From positions 1 through 33,807 of the forward strand of contig JBFKAV010000017.1 of the NCBI GenBank assembly GCA_041621405.1: DNA of 33,807 bases, written 5' to 3'. Made by a program: the position numbers and the translations under genes. The notes under the pieces were generated by a model, which had not been told where the DNA came from, searched no databases, and saw nothing but the letters and a program-made list of their open reading frames with translations. Shown here piece by piece: positions 22,504-30,880 of this stretch (within the stretch, counting starts at the first letter, position 1; every line of letters starts with the position of its first letter). The DNA comes from JBFKAV01 sp041621405 (GTDB taxonomy: Bacteria > Pseudomonadota > Alphaproteobacteria > Rhodobacterales > Rhodobacteraceae).

Positions 22504-23118
22504 ATGTTCGACGCAAGGCTGCGCAGGGCGATCGACCCGATGCTCGACCGCTGGGGGATGCGGCTGGCGCTCAGGGGCTGGACCGCTGACGGGATCACGG
22601 CTCTCGGCCTCGGGCTGGGGCTCGCCGCCGCCGCGCTCGTCGCGATCGGCTGGACCTACCTCGCGCTCCTGCCGCTTCTCGCCTCGCGGCTCGCAGACGG
22701 GCTCGACGGCGCGGTCGCGCGGGCGACGCGGCGGACCGATCTCGGCGGCTATCTCGACATCGCCGCCGACTTCCTGTTCTACGGCGCGGTGCCCTTCGGC
22801 TTCGTCTTGCTCGACCCAGCGACGAACGGCGTGGCCGGCGCCTTCCTGCTGCTCTCGTTCTACGTCAACGGCACCAGCTTCCTCGGCTTCGCGATCCTCG
22901 CCGAGAAGCGGAAGATGGAGACCAACGCGCGCGGCGTGAAGTCGCTCTACTTCACCGGCGGCCTGCTCGAGGGCGCCGAGACCATCGGCCTCTTCGTCCT
23001 CCTCTGCCTCTGGCCCGGGGCATTCGCGCCGCTCGCCTGGGGCTTCGGCGCGCTCTGCCTCGTGACCGCCGCCTCACGCGTGGTCCTGGCGCGGAAGGTG
23101 TTCCCGCCAGACGCCTGA
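22504..23118 (+). CDS. CDP-alcohol phosphatidyltransferase family protein
   Basis: This 204-residue membrane enzyme has the family motif DGLDGAVARATRRTDLGGYLDIAAD, giving the metal and catalytic residues Asp65, Asp68, Asp85 and Asp89. The 7-residue spacing between Arg73 and Gly81 is slightly shorter than in many members. About five or six hydrophobic segments surround it. Such enzymes exchange CMP of a CDP-alcohol for a second alcohol to make phospholipids (phosphatidylglycerol phosphate, serine or inositol types). The subtype is not clear. ATG 22504 follows GGGAGGGAGG with eight bases of spacing. It is divergent from xth. Confidence 0.88.
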   Translation: MFDARLRRAIDPMLDRWGMRLALRGWTADGITALGLGLGLAAAALVAIGWTYLALLPLLASRLADGLDGAVARATRRTDLGGYLDIAADFLFYGAVPFGFVLLDPATNGVAGAFLLLSFYVNGTSFLGFAILAEKRKMETNARGVKSLYFTGGLLEGAETIGLFVLLCLWPGAFAPLAWGFGALCLVTAASRVVLARKVFPPDA

Positions 23119-23119
23119 A

Positions 23120-23188
23120 CTTCCCCGTTTCGCCAATACCCTCGGGGGGGGGAGTCGCCGAGAGGCGACGGGGGGCAGACAGCCCCCC
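23120..23188 (+). repeat. Intergenic repeat element, copy 1 (69 bp)
   Basis: The element starts two bases after the phosphatidyltransferase stop. It runs from CTTCCCCGTTT through TACCCTCGGGGG to a closing hairpin GGGGGGC-AGACA-GCCCCCC (23170-23188). Its centre is a GTCGCC-GAGA-GGCGAC hairpin (23154-23169). A second copy of equal length lies at 26225-26293 in opposite orientation with the same ends but a different central stem. This copy lies between two converging genes and may act in transcript end formation. Similar elements are, to my knowledge, scattered in Rhodobacterales genomes. Confidence 0.85.
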
Positions 23189-23216
23189 TCTGCCGCGCTT
23201 GCGGCCGGCGCTGCGG

Positions 23217-24416
23217 TCAGGCCGCCTGCGCCCCGGCGCGGCGGGCGATCTCGCTTCCGGCGGCGAAGGCCGAGGCCCAGGCCCACTGGAAGTTGTAGCC
23301 CCCGAGCCAGCCGGTCACGTCCACCACCTCGCCGATGAAGAACAGCCCCGGCACGGTGAGCGATTCCAGGGTGCGCGGGTTGAGCCCGTTGGTGGAGACA
23401 CCGCCCACGGTCACCTCGGCGGTGCGGTAGCCCTCGGTCCCGAGCGGCCGCAGCCGCCAGTGGCTGAGGTTATCCGAAAGCGCCCGCAGCCGCTGGTCGG
23501 AGAGGTCCGCGAGGTTGCAGCCGAGCCCGCCCTTGGCGGCGATGTCGGAGGCGAGCCGAGTCGGCAGCAGCGCGGCGAGTGCGGTGGCGACCGAGCGCCG
23601 GCCGTTCTCGGCCCGCATCGCGCGCAGCCGCTCGAAGGGATCGGCCTCGGGCGAGAGGTTGAGCTCGATCTCGCCGCCCTCGCGCCAGTAGGAGGACAGC
23701 TGCAGGATCGCGGGGCCCGAGAGGCCGCGATGGGTGAAGAGCATCGCCTCCTCGAAACTGGCACCTTGGGTCACTGCCCGCACCGGCAGCCCGATGCCGG
23801 CGAGCGGGGCGAAACGCTCCAGCACCCGCTGATCGAACGTCAGCGGCACAAGGCCCGGCCGGGTCTCGGTGACGCGATGGCCGAAATCCTCGGCGATGCG
23901 GTAGCCGACTCCGGTGGCGCCCATCTTCGGGATCGACTTGCCGCCGGTGGCGACGACGAGGTTGCGGGCCAGCACCGCGCCGCCGCTCGACAGCGTGACC
24001 TCGAAGCCGTCGTGGGTCCGGTCGATCGCCATCGCCGAGGTGCACAGCCGGAGCTCGGCCGGCCGCATCTCGGCAAGGAGCATGTTGATGATGTCCTTCG
24101 ACGAGGTGTCGCAGAAGAGCTGGCCATGGGCCTTCTCGTGGAACGGGATGCCGTGGCGTTTGACCAGCTGGACGAAGTCCCACTCGGAGTAGCGCGACAG
24201 AATCGACTTCGCGAAATGCGGGTTCTCCGAGATGAACTTCTCAGGCGTGGTGTTGAGGTTGGTGAAGTTGCAGCGCCCGCCGCCCGAGATGCGGATCTTT
24301 TCGCCCGGCGCGGGGGCGTGGTCGATGACCAGCACGTTGCCGCCCTTCACGGCGTGGGCGGCGGCGTGCAGGCCGGCGGCGCCGGCACCGAGGATCAGGC
24401 AGTGAAAGGTATGCAT
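23217..24416 (-). CDS. HI0933/YhiN-family FAD-dependent oxidoreductase
   Basis: This 399-residue flavoprotein has the dinucleotide-binding GAGAAGL (10-16) and the family-diagnostic ISGGGRCNFTN (43-53). It also has VATGGKSIPKMGATGVGY and the C-terminal VTGWLGGYNFQWAWASAFAAG that closes the FAD site. The family (also called BaiN-like or 'aminoacetone oxidase family') has no well-settled reaction; some gut members reduce bile-acid intermediates. It is convergent with the phosphatidyltransferase, separated by the 69-bp repeat. Nothing nearby identifies its substrate. Confidence 0.92.
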   Translation of the reverse strand: MHTFHCLILGAGAAGLHAAAHAVKGGNVLVIDHAPAPGEKIRISGGGRCNFTNLNTTPEKFISENPHFAKSILSRYSEWDFVQLVKRHGIPFHEKAHGQLFCDTSSKDIINMLLAEMRPAELRLCTSAMAIDRTHDGFEVTLSSGGAVLARNLVVATGGKSIPKMGATGVGYRIAEDFGHRVTETRPGLVPLTFDQRVLERFAPLAGIGLPVRAVTQGASFEEAMLFTHRGLSGPAILQLSSYWREGGEIELNLSPEADPFERLRAMRAENGRRSVATALAALLPTRLASDIAAKGGLGCNLADLSDQRLRALSDNLSHWRLRPLGTEGYRTAEVTVGGVSTNGLNPRTLESLTVPGLFFIGEVVDVTGWLGGYNFQWAWASAFAAGSEIARRAGAQAA

Positions 24417-24611
24417 CGGCTCGGCCTTGCGGGGCGTGTGGCCCGTCCCAGAACGTGTTGCTCTCGTGGGGTATCCTCGCAGGCGCGTCCTAGCGAAGGC
24501 TTAACCAGATCGGGAATATCGCGCCAGCCGCAAGAAGCGTGTGCGGGGCCTGCTTCGCAAGCGTTCCGGTTGCGTCGAGGCAGGGCGGCGGGGGGTCCGA
24601 TCGCCGGATGG

Positions 24612-24944
24612 TCAGATCGAGAACGAGGTGCCGCAGCCGCAGGACGAGGTGGCGTTGGGGTTCGCGACGACGAATCGGGCACCGATCAGCTCGTCGGCGA
24701 AGTCGATGGTGGCGTTGGTGAGAAACGGCAGCGACACCGCGTCGACGAGCACCTTCTGGCCATCCTTCTCAAGCACCAGGTCGTCCTCGGCCGGCTCGTC
24801 GAGCCGGATGTCGTACTGGAAGCCCGAGCAGCCGCCGCCCTCGACCGCGACGCGCAGGGCCATCGGGCGGGGCTCGCCGTCGTTGATCTCGGCCAGCCGC
24901 GCGAAGGCACGGTCGGTGACTTTCGGGGGCAGCGTCAGGTCCAT
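24612..24944 (-). CDS. erpA: A-type iron-sulfur cluster carrier (HesB/IscA/ErpA family)
   Basis: This 110-residue protein has the three conserved cluster-binding cysteines: Cys39 in EGGGCSGFQY, and Cys102 and Cys104 in the C-terminal SSCGCGTSF. The length and LTNATIDFADELIGARFVVANPNA match A-type carriers that receive Fe-S clusters from the scaffold and pass them to target enzymes. The protein looks closest to ErpA, though IscA or SufA roles are possible because the group is hard to separate by sequence. ATG 24944 has GAAGAG close upstream. It is divergent from the dGTPase-like gene. The 195-base gap downstream holds no recognised element. Confidence 0.88.
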   Translation of the reverse strand: MDLTLPPKVTDRAFARLAEINDGEPRPMALRVAVEGGGCSGFQYDIRLDEPAEDDLVLEKDGQKVLVDAVSLPFLTNATIDFADELIGARFVVANPNATSSCGCGTSFSI

Positions 24945-25022
24945 CTCTTCGCCCGGGTTACGAATTGCCGATGCTTGCCATATATGCTGACGCGAATTCT
25001 GGGACAAGAACAGGCAGACCCG

Positions 25023-26165
25023 ATGCTCGCCCCCTACGCCTGCCAGCCCGTCGAAAGCCGCGGCCGGCTCTGGCCTGAGAAGGTCTCGACCTTCCGCTCG
25101 CCGTTCCAGCGGGACCGCGACCGGATCATCCATTCCTCGGCGTTCCGGCGGCTGAAGCACAAGACCCAGGTTTTCGTCGAGCACGAGGGCGACTACTACC
25201 GCACCCGGCTCACCCACACGATCGAGGTGGCGCAGGTGGCGCGCACCATCGCCGGGGCGCTGGGGCTCAACACCGACCTCGCCGAGGCGGTGGCGCTGGC
25301 GCACGACCTCGGCCACCCGCCCTTCGGGCACACCGGAGAGGACGCGCTCTCCGACCTGATGGCGTCCCACGGCGGCTTCGACCACAACACGCAGGCGATC
25401 CGGATCGTCACCTCGCTGGAGCGGCATTACGCGGATTTCGACGGGCTGAACCTGACCTGGGAGACGCTCGAGGGCATCGCCAAGCACAACGGGCCGGTCG
25501 GCGCGCCCTTGCCGGCGGCGCTCGCCGAATACGACGCGCGCCATGATCTGGAGCTTCACACCTACGCCTCGGCCGAGGCGCAGGTGGCCGCAATCGCCGA
25601 CGACGTGGCCTACAACCACCACGACCTGCACGACGGGCTGCGCGCGGGTCTGTTCACCGAGGCAGACCTCTGCGAGCTGCCGGTGACCGGGCCCGCCTTC
25701 GCCGTGGTAGACGGCCTCTATCCCGGGCTCGAGCCGATGCGGCGCCGGCACGAGGCCCTGAGGCGCGTGTTCGGGGTGATGGTTGAGGACGTGATCGCGG
25801 TGGCCGAGGCGCGGCTCGCCGCCGCCCAGCCGAAGAGCGCCGACGAGATCCGCGCGATGGGAACCACGATCATCCGGTTCTCGAAGAAGGTCTACCAGGA
25901 GCTGAAAGCGATCCGCTCGTTCCTGTTCCACCGGATGTACCGCGCGCCCTCGGTGATGGAGGAGCGGGCGCGGGTGACGGCGATGGTGCGCGAGCTCTTC
26001 CCGCGCTTCCTGGCCGCGCCGACGCTGCTGCCCGAGGAGTGGCGCGAGGATGCGGCGCGGGCCGAGGACGAGGCGGCGCTCGCCCGCGTGGTCTGCGACT
26101 ACATCTCGGGCATGACCGACCGCTTCGCGATCCAGGAGCACGCGCGACTCTGCGAGGACGGCTGA
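25023..26165 (+). CDS. dgt: dGTPase-like HD-domain triphosphohydrolase
   Basis: This 380-residue protein is predicted to hydrolyse dNTPs to deoxynucleoside and triphosphate, shaping nucleotide pools. The HD metal site is His65 (RLTHT), His94-Asp95 (AHDLGHPPFGH) and an Asp in IADDVAYNHHD (about 193-194). DRDRIIHSSAFRRLKHKTQVF is the usual N-terminal region. ATG 25023 is preferred to ATG 24984, because TATATG at 24980-24985, spaced 17 bases from TTACGA, could be the -10, putting the upstream codon inside the promoter. Residues after about 330 are acidic and less conserved. Confidence 0.9.
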   Translation: MLAPYACQPVESRGRLWPEKVSTFRSPFQRDRDRIIHSSAFRRLKHKTQVFVEHEGDYYRTRLTHTIEVAQVARTIAGALGLNTDLAEAVALAHDLGHPPFGHTGEDALSDLMASHGGFDHNTQAIRIVTSLERHYADFDGLNLTWETLEGIAKHNGPVGAPLPAALAEYDARHDLELHTYASAEAQVAAIADDVAYNHHDLHDGLRAGLFTEADLCELPVTGPAFAVVDGLYPGLEPMRRRHEALRRVFGVMVEDVIAVAEARLAAAQPKSADEIRAMGTTIIRFSKKVYQELKAIRSFLFHRMYRAPSVMEERARVTAMVRELFPRFLAAPTLLPEEWREDAARAEDEAALARVVCDYISGMTDRFAIQEHARLCEDG

Positions 26166-26184
26166 GGCATTCGCCGCCCGCGGG

Positions 26185-26211
26185 CCCGGGCCTCCACCGG
26201 GAGTGCCCGGG
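26185..26211 (+). other. Strong hairpin after dgt
   Basis: CCCGGGC-CTCC (26185-26195) pairs with GGAG and GCCCGGG (26200-26203 and 26205-26211), making an 11-bp stem with one bulged T and an ACCG loop, 20 bases after the dgt stop. There is no T-run, so it may be a rho-dependent or RNA-stabilising end rather than an intrinsic terminator. Confidence 0.5.
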
Positions 26212-26224
26212 TGCGCCGTTGCTT

Positions 26225-26293
26225 GGGGGGCTGTCTGCCCCCCGCCGTCCGTGCCGGACGGCTGCCCCCGAGGGTACTTGGAAAACGGGGAAG
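26225..26293 (-). repeat. Intergenic repeat element, copy 2 (69 bp, inverted)
   Basis: Read on the minus strand this matches copy 1 at 23120-23188. It has CTTCCCCGTTT, a near-identical CCAA/TACCCTCGGGGG block, a central hairpin GCCGTCC-GGCAC-GGACGGC (26244-26262), and the same GGGGGGC-AGACA-GCCCCCC closing hairpin (26225-26243). Both copies are exactly 69 bases. The central arms differ from copy 1 but stay complementary. It lies between dgt and argS, both on the plus strand. Confidence 0.85.
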
Positions 26294-26327
26294 AGGCGGT
26301 GCGGGATCTGTGTCCGTCAGGGTAGCG

Positions 26328-26356
26328 TTGACGCGGGGCGGGGGCGTGGGTAAGCC
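26328..26356 (+). promoter_or_regulatory. Possible argS promoter
   Basis: TTGACG (26328-26333) is followed after 17 bases by TAAGCC (26351-26356), about 27 bases before the argS start. The -35 is strong and the -10 weak, as is common in this organism type. It would drive the argS-SPOR-nagZ-scpAB unit. Confidence 0.35.
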
Positions 26357-26382
26357 CGGGGCCGATCCCAGGGATGGCCGAG

Positions 26383-28125
26383 ATGAACCTCTTCACCGAT
26401 ATCCGCGTGCTCGTGATCGAGGCGCTCGCCGCGATGGCGGCCGAAGGCGCGCTACCCGCGGGGCTCGACACTGGTCCCGTCACCGTGGAGCCGCCGCGCG
26501 ACGCCGGCCACGGCGACATGGCGACGAACGCGGCGATGGTGCTGGCCAAGCCCGCCGGACGGCCGCCGCGGGCGATTGCCGAGGCGCTGGCGACTCGGCT
26601 CGGTGCCGACGCCCGCATCGCCTCGGCCGAGGTGGCGGGCCCCGGCTTCCTGAACCTGCGGCTCAGGCCCGAGGCCTGGCGCGGCGTGGTCAGGGCGGCG
26701 CTCGCGGAGGGCTTCGCCTTCGGCCGCTCGCGGATGGGCGGCGGGGCGCGGGTCAACGTCGAGTTCGTCTCGGCGAACCCGACCGGGCCGCTTCACGTCG
26801 GCCATGCGAGGGGCGCGGTCTTCGGCGACGCCCTGGCCGCGCTCCTGCACCACGCGGGCTACGACGTCACCCGGGAATACTACATCAACGACGGCGGCGC
26901 CCAGGTCGACGTGCTGGCGCGCTCGGCCTACGAGCGCTACCGCGAGGCCCTGGGCTATTCCCCCGAGATCGCCGAGGGGCTCTACCCCGGCGACTACCTG
27001 ATCGCCGTGGGTGAGGCCCTGGCCGAGCAGTTTGGCGACAGCCTGATGGACCAGCCCGAGGAAATGTGGCTCGAGGACGTGCGCGAATTCGCCACCGAGG
27101 AGATGTTGGCGATGATCCGCGCGGATCTCGCCGCGCTCGGCGTGAAGATGGACGTCTACGCGTCGGAAAAGGCGCTCTACGGCACCGGCGCGATCGAGGC
27201 GGCGATCGAGAAGCTGCGCGCCATGGACCTGATCTACGAGGGCGTGCTCGAGCCGCCCAAGGGCAAGACGCCGGAGGACTGGGAGCCGAGGGAGCAGATG
27301 CTCTTCCGCTCCACCGCCCATGGCGACGACGTCGACCGCCCGATCCAGAAGTCGGACGGCAACTGGACCTACTTCGCCCCCGACATCGCCTATCACAACG
27401 ACAAGATCGAGCGCGGCTTCGAGCTGCTGATCGACGTGCTCGGCGCCGATCACGGCGGCTACGTGAAGCGGCTGAAGGCGGTGGTGGCGGCGCTCTCCGA
27501 GGGCCGCGTGGCCCTTGACGTGAAGCTCGTCCAGCTGGTCAAGCTCTTCAAGAGCGGCGAGCCCTTCAAGATGTCGAAGCGCGCCGGCACCTTCGTGACC
27601 CTGCGCGACGTCGTAGACGAGGTCGGCCCCGACGTCACCCGCTTCGTGATGCTGACGCGCAAGAACGACGCGGCGCTCGACTTCGACTTCGCGCGGGTGC
27701 TGGAGCAGTCGAAGGACAACCCGGTCTTCTACGTGCAATACGCCCATGCCCGGGTCTGCTCAGTCCTGCGAAAGGCGCGGGAGGCGGGGCTGGCCGTGGA
27801 CGACGCCGATCTCGCGGCGGCCGACCTCTCGGCGCTGGCGCACGAGGCCGAGCTCGGGCTGGCGAAGAAGATCGCCGAGTGGCCGCGGGTCGTGGAGATC
27901 GCCGCGAAGGGGGCCGAGCCGCACCGGGTGGCGTTCTACCTCTACGAGCTTGCCTCGGAGTTCCATGCGCTCTGGAACCGCGGCAACGACCTGTCCGAGC
28001 TGCGCTTCCTGCAGGACGATCCCGCACTGGCGGCGGCGAAAATCGCCCTGGCGCGGGCCACGGGCGTTGTGATTTCCGCCGGCCTTGGTATTCTCGGGGT
28101 GACGCCGGTCGAGGAAATGCGCTGA
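26383..28125 (+). CDS. argS: Arginine-tRNA ligase
   Basis: This class I synthetase of 580 residues charges tRNA-Arg with arginine using ATP. An N-terminal additional domain (about 1-110) precedes the catalytic core. The HIGH-type motif is HVGHARG (from residue 138) in SANPTGPLHVGHARGAVFGD, and the KMSKR motif is at 396-400 in PFKMSKRAG. The C-terminal anticodon-binding domain ends in GLGILGVTPVEEMR. ATG 26383, giving MNLFTDIRVLV, is preferred because AGGGA lies eight bases upstream. An in-frame ATG at 26374 would add three residues. It heads a cluster with SPOR and cell-division-related genes. Confidence 0.96.
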   Translation: MNLFTDIRVLVIEALAAMAAEGALPAGLDTGPVTVEPPRDAGHGDMATNAAMVLAKPAGRPPRAIAEALATRLGADARIASAEVAGPGFLNLRLRPEAWRGVVRAALAEGFAFGRSRMGGGARVNVEFVSANPTGPLHVGHARGAVFGDALAALLHHAGYDVTREYYINDGGAQVDVLARSAYERYREALGYSPEIAEGLYPGDYLIAVGEALAEQFGDSLMDQPEEMWLEDVREFATEEMLAMIRADLAALGVKMDVYASEKALYGTGAIEAAIEKLRAMDLIYEGVLEPPKGKTPEDWEPREQMLFRSTAHGDDVDRPIQKSDGNWTYFAPDIAYHNDKIERGFELLIDVLGADHGGYVKRLKAVVAALSEGRVALDVKLVQLVKLFKSGEPFKMSKRAGTFVTLRDVVDEVGPDVTRFVMLTRKNDAALDFDFARVLEQSKDNPVFYVQYAHARVCSVLRKAREAGLAVDDADLAAADLSALAHEAELGLAKKIAEWPRVVEIAAKGAEPHRVAFYLYELASEFHALWNRGNDLSELRFLQDDPALAAAKIALARATGVVISAGLGILGVTPVEEMR

Positions 28126-28195
28126 TCAACAGCGCCCCGCCGGGGTCGAGAGCAGCAGAGAGCCCCGCGGCAGACGGGGCCGAACGAGGCGGAGC

Positions 28196-29095
28196 ATGGC
28201 GGATCTCGACTATCATGGGTTCGGCCCCAAGGCGGCCGAGGGCGCGGCCCATCCCTGGCTTCGGGGCCGGGTGGGGCACACGGTTCATCTGATGGGCGCG
28301 GCGATGTCCGTGGCGCTGGTCGCGGGGCTGGCGGTCTGGGGCTACAAGCTCCTGGTGCGTGACGTCACCGGGGTGCCGGTGATCCGCGCGATCGAGGGGC
28401 CGATGCGGATCCAGCCCGATGACCCCGGCGGCAACCGGGCGGCGCATCAGGGGCTGGCGGTGAACCGGATCGCGGCGGTTGGCGACGCAGCGCCGCCGCC
28501 GGAGACGATCCTCCTTGCACCGCGCTCGGCCGACCTCGAGGCCGAGGACATGGCGCAGGGCCTGCTCAGGACCGCGCCGGAACTGGCGTCCGCACCTGCG
28601 CCGGCGCCGGCAGCGGCGACCCCGACCGATCCGGTGGAGGCGGCGATCCTGTCGGCGACGACCGAGGTGATGACGGCGGAGGCCGAGCTTTCCGGCGAGG
28701 GGCTGATCGGGATCATCCCGATCTCGGTGCCCGGCCCGTCGCGCTCGCTCCGGCCGCGGCAGCGCCCCGAGGGATTCGCGATCGCCGCGGCGGCGCCGCC
28801 TGCGCCGGCCGCGGCCGGCGAGATCGACCCGGCGAGCCTGCCCGAGGGCACCAAGCTGGTGCAGTTCGGCGCCTTCGACAGCGCCGAGGAGGCCCGCGCC
28901 GCCTGGGACGCACTGGCCGGGCGCTTCACCACCCTGATGGCCGACAAGGCGCGGGTGATCGAGCCGGCGACGGCCGGCGGGCGCGACTTCTTCCGGCTGC
29001 GGGCGGTGGGCTTTGCCGACGCGGCCGACGCCCGCCGGTTCTGCGCCGCCTTCGTCGCCGAGCGGGCCGACTGCATCCCGGTCCTCGCCCGGTGA
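28196..29095 (+). CDS. SPOR-domain membrane protein
   Basis: This 299-residue protein has a short cytoplasmic N-terminus and one transmembrane helix (about 33-54). A long Ala/Pro-rich periplasmic linker (about 70-215) follows, then a C-terminal SPOR domain (220-299) including LVQFGAFDSAEEARAAWDALAGRF and FFRLRAVGFADAADARRFC. SPOR domains bind denuded glycan strands at the division septum. The position between argS and nagZ is a common alphaproteobacterial arrangement, and its GTGA overlap with nagZ links it to peptidoglycan recycling. FtsN-like function is possible but not shown. Confidence 0.88.
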   Translation: MADLDYHGFGPKAAEGAAHPWLRGRVGHTVHLMGAAMSVALVAGLAVWGYKLLVRDVTGVPVIRAIEGPMRIQPDDPGGNRAAHQGLAVNRIAAVGDAAPPPETILLAPRSADLEAEDMAQGLLRTAPELASAPAPAPAAATPTDPVEAAILSATTEVMTAEAELSGEGLIGIIPISVPGPSRSLRPRQRPEGFAIAAAAPPAPAAAGEIDPASLPEGTKLVQFGAFDSAEEARAAWDALAGRFTTLMADKARVIEPATAGGRDFFRLRAVGFADAADARRFCAAFVAERADCIPVLAR

Positions 29096-30102
29096 GGGCG
29101 GACGGGGCTACGATCCTCGGCTGCGCGGGGCCCGTGCTCGGGGCCGAGGAGCGGGCCTTCTTCCGCGCGGCGGACCCCTGGGGCTTCATCCTGTTCGCCC
29201 GGAACGTGGAGGCGCCGGCGCAGCTTCGCCGGCTGACCGCATCCCTGCGCGAGGCGGTGGGGCGCGAGGCGCCGGTCTTCATCGACCAGGAGGGCGGGCG
29301 CGTGGCGCGGCTCGGTCCGCCGCACTGGCGCGCCTGGGCGCCGCCCTTCGACCAGATGGCGCGGGCGGGCGACCGTGGCGCGCGCTCGATGTGGCTGCGC
29401 TACCGGATCATCGCCGCCGAGCTCCGTGCCGTCGGGATCGACGGCAACTGCGCCCCGACGGCCGACATCGCCGGGGCGGCGACGCATCCGTTCCTGAAGA
29501 ACCGCTGCTACGGCAGCGACCCGGAAACCGTGATCCGCGCGGCCCGGGCGGTGGCCGAGGCGCTGCTCGCGGGCGGCGTGTTGCCGGTTCTGAAGCACAT
29601 TCCCGGCCATGGGCAGGCCACGGTAGACAGCCACGCCGAGCTTCCGCAGGTCGATGCGCCGCGCGCCGAGGTCCTGGCCCGGGACGGCGCGCCGTTCCGG
29701 GCGCTCGCCGACCTGCCCTTGGCCATGACCGCCCATGTCGTCTACCGCGCGCTCGATCTCGGGCTGCCGGCGACGCTGAGCCGCGCCTGCATCCGCGCGA
29801 TCCGCGAGGAGCTCGGCTTTGCAGGCCTGCTGATGACCGACGACATCTCGATGCAGTCGCTTTCCGGCCCGCTCGGCAGGCGCGCCGCGGCGGCGATCGC
29901 CGCGGGCTGCGATCTCGTGCTCCACTGCAACGGCGCGCGCGGCGAAATGGAGGAGGTGGTGGCCGCCGCCGGCCGGCTGGCGCCTCAAAGTGCTGCGCGG
30001 GCCGAGGCGGCGCTCGCCCGCCGGCGCCCGCCCGGCCCCATTGACATCCCCGCGCTGGAGGCCGAGCTTGAGGCGCTTCTGGCGGGGCCGGTGAATGGCT
30101 GA
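29092..30102 (+). CDS. nagZ: Beta-N-acetylhexosaminidase NagZ (GH3)
   Basis: This 336-residue cytosolic glycosidase removes N-acetylglucosamine from anhydromuropeptides during cell-wall recycling. Family 3 features are FIDQEGGRVARLG (63-75) and KHIPGHG with the acid/base region (168-174, then VDSHAELP). The catalytic nucleophile Asp250 lies in LLMTDDISMQ. Start GTG 29092 overlaps the SPOR gene stop by four bases. It overlaps the start of scpA by eight bases. No signal peptide is seen, consistent with cytoplasmic NagZ. Confidence 0.94.
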   Translation: MRADGATILGCAGPVLGAEERAFFRAADPWGFILFARNVEAPAQLRRLTASLREAVGREAPVFIDQEGGRVARLGPPHWRAWAPPFDQMARAGDRGARSMWLRYRIIAAELRAVGIDGNCAPTADIAGAATHPFLKNRCYGSDPETVIRAARAVAEALLAGGVLPVLKHIPGHGQATVDSHAELPQVDAPRAEVLARDGAPFRALADLPLAMTAHVVYRALDLGLPATLSRACIRAIREELGFAGLLMTDDISMQSLSGPLGRRAAAAIAAGCDLVLHCNGARGEMEEVVAAAGRLAPQSAARAEAALARRRPPGPIDIPALEAELEALLAGPVNG

Positions 30103-30880
30103 GGAAACCTGGGAATCCGACGCGCCCGACGTCTCGGCCCGGATTGCGGCCGAGGCGCTGATCGTCGATGTCGAGGGCTACGAAGGGCCGCTCGACCTGC
30201 TCTTGACGCTGGCTCGCACGCAGAAGGTGGACCTGAGGCGGATCTCGGTCCTCGGCCTCGCCGAGCAGTACCTCGCCTTCGTCGAGACGGCGCGCGTGCT
30301 GCGGATGGAGCTTGCCGCCGACTACCTCGTGATGGCGGCCTGGCTGGCGTTCCTGAAGTCGCGGCTCCTGTTGCCGCCCGACCTTTCCGAGGACGGGCCC
30401 TCGGGCGATGAGCTGGCGGCACACTTGGCGTTCCAGCTCGAGCGGCTGGAGGCGATGCGCGAGGCCGCCGCGCGGCTGATGGCGCGCGACCAGAAGGGGC
30501 GCGACGTCTTCGTGCGCGGCGTGCCCGAGGACGTGACCCGGATCCGGCGCGTGAGATACACCGCCACGCTCCTCGACCTGATGCAGGCCTACGCGCGGGT
30601 ACGCACCCGCGACGATTTCCGCCCCTATGCCTTCGACCGGAGCGACGTGTTCACCATGGAGGAGGCGCTGGAGCGGATGCGCGGGCTGATCGGCTTTGCC
30701 GGCGAATGGGCCGCGCTCGAGACCTTCCTGCCCGATGGCTGGCACGCCGATCCGCGCCGCCGCCGCTCGGCCACCGCCTCGACCTTTGCCGCGGTGCTCG
30801 AGCTGGCCAAGGAAGGGCGGGTGGAGCTCAGGCAGGCCGACACTTTCGCGCCGATCCAGCTCAGGCGGAAAGAGCCGTGA
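30095..30880 (+). CDS. scpA: Segregation and condensation protein A
   Basis: This 261-residue kleisin links the SMC heads of the bacterial condensin. The N-terminal VEGYEGPLDLLLTLARTQKVDLRRISVLGLAEQYLAF is the family signature. The C-terminal winged-helix part contains STFAAVLELAKEGRVELRQADTFAPIQL. It starts at ATG 30095 within the end of nagZ and ends in a GTGA overlap with scpB. The tight overlap with scpB fits stoichiometric assembly. Confidence 0.95.
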   Translation: MAEETWESDAPDVSARIAAEALIVDVEGYEGPLDLLLTLARTQKVDLRRISVLGLAEQYLAFVETARVLRMELAADYLVMAAWLAFLKSRLLLPPDLSEDGPSGDELAAHLAFQLERLEAMREAAARLMARDQKGRDVFVRGVPEDVTRIRRVRYTATLLDLMQAYARVRTRDDFRPYAFDRSDVFTMEEALERMRGLIGFAGEWAALETFLPDGWHADPRRRRSATASTFAAVLELAKEGRVELRQADTFAPIQLRRKEP

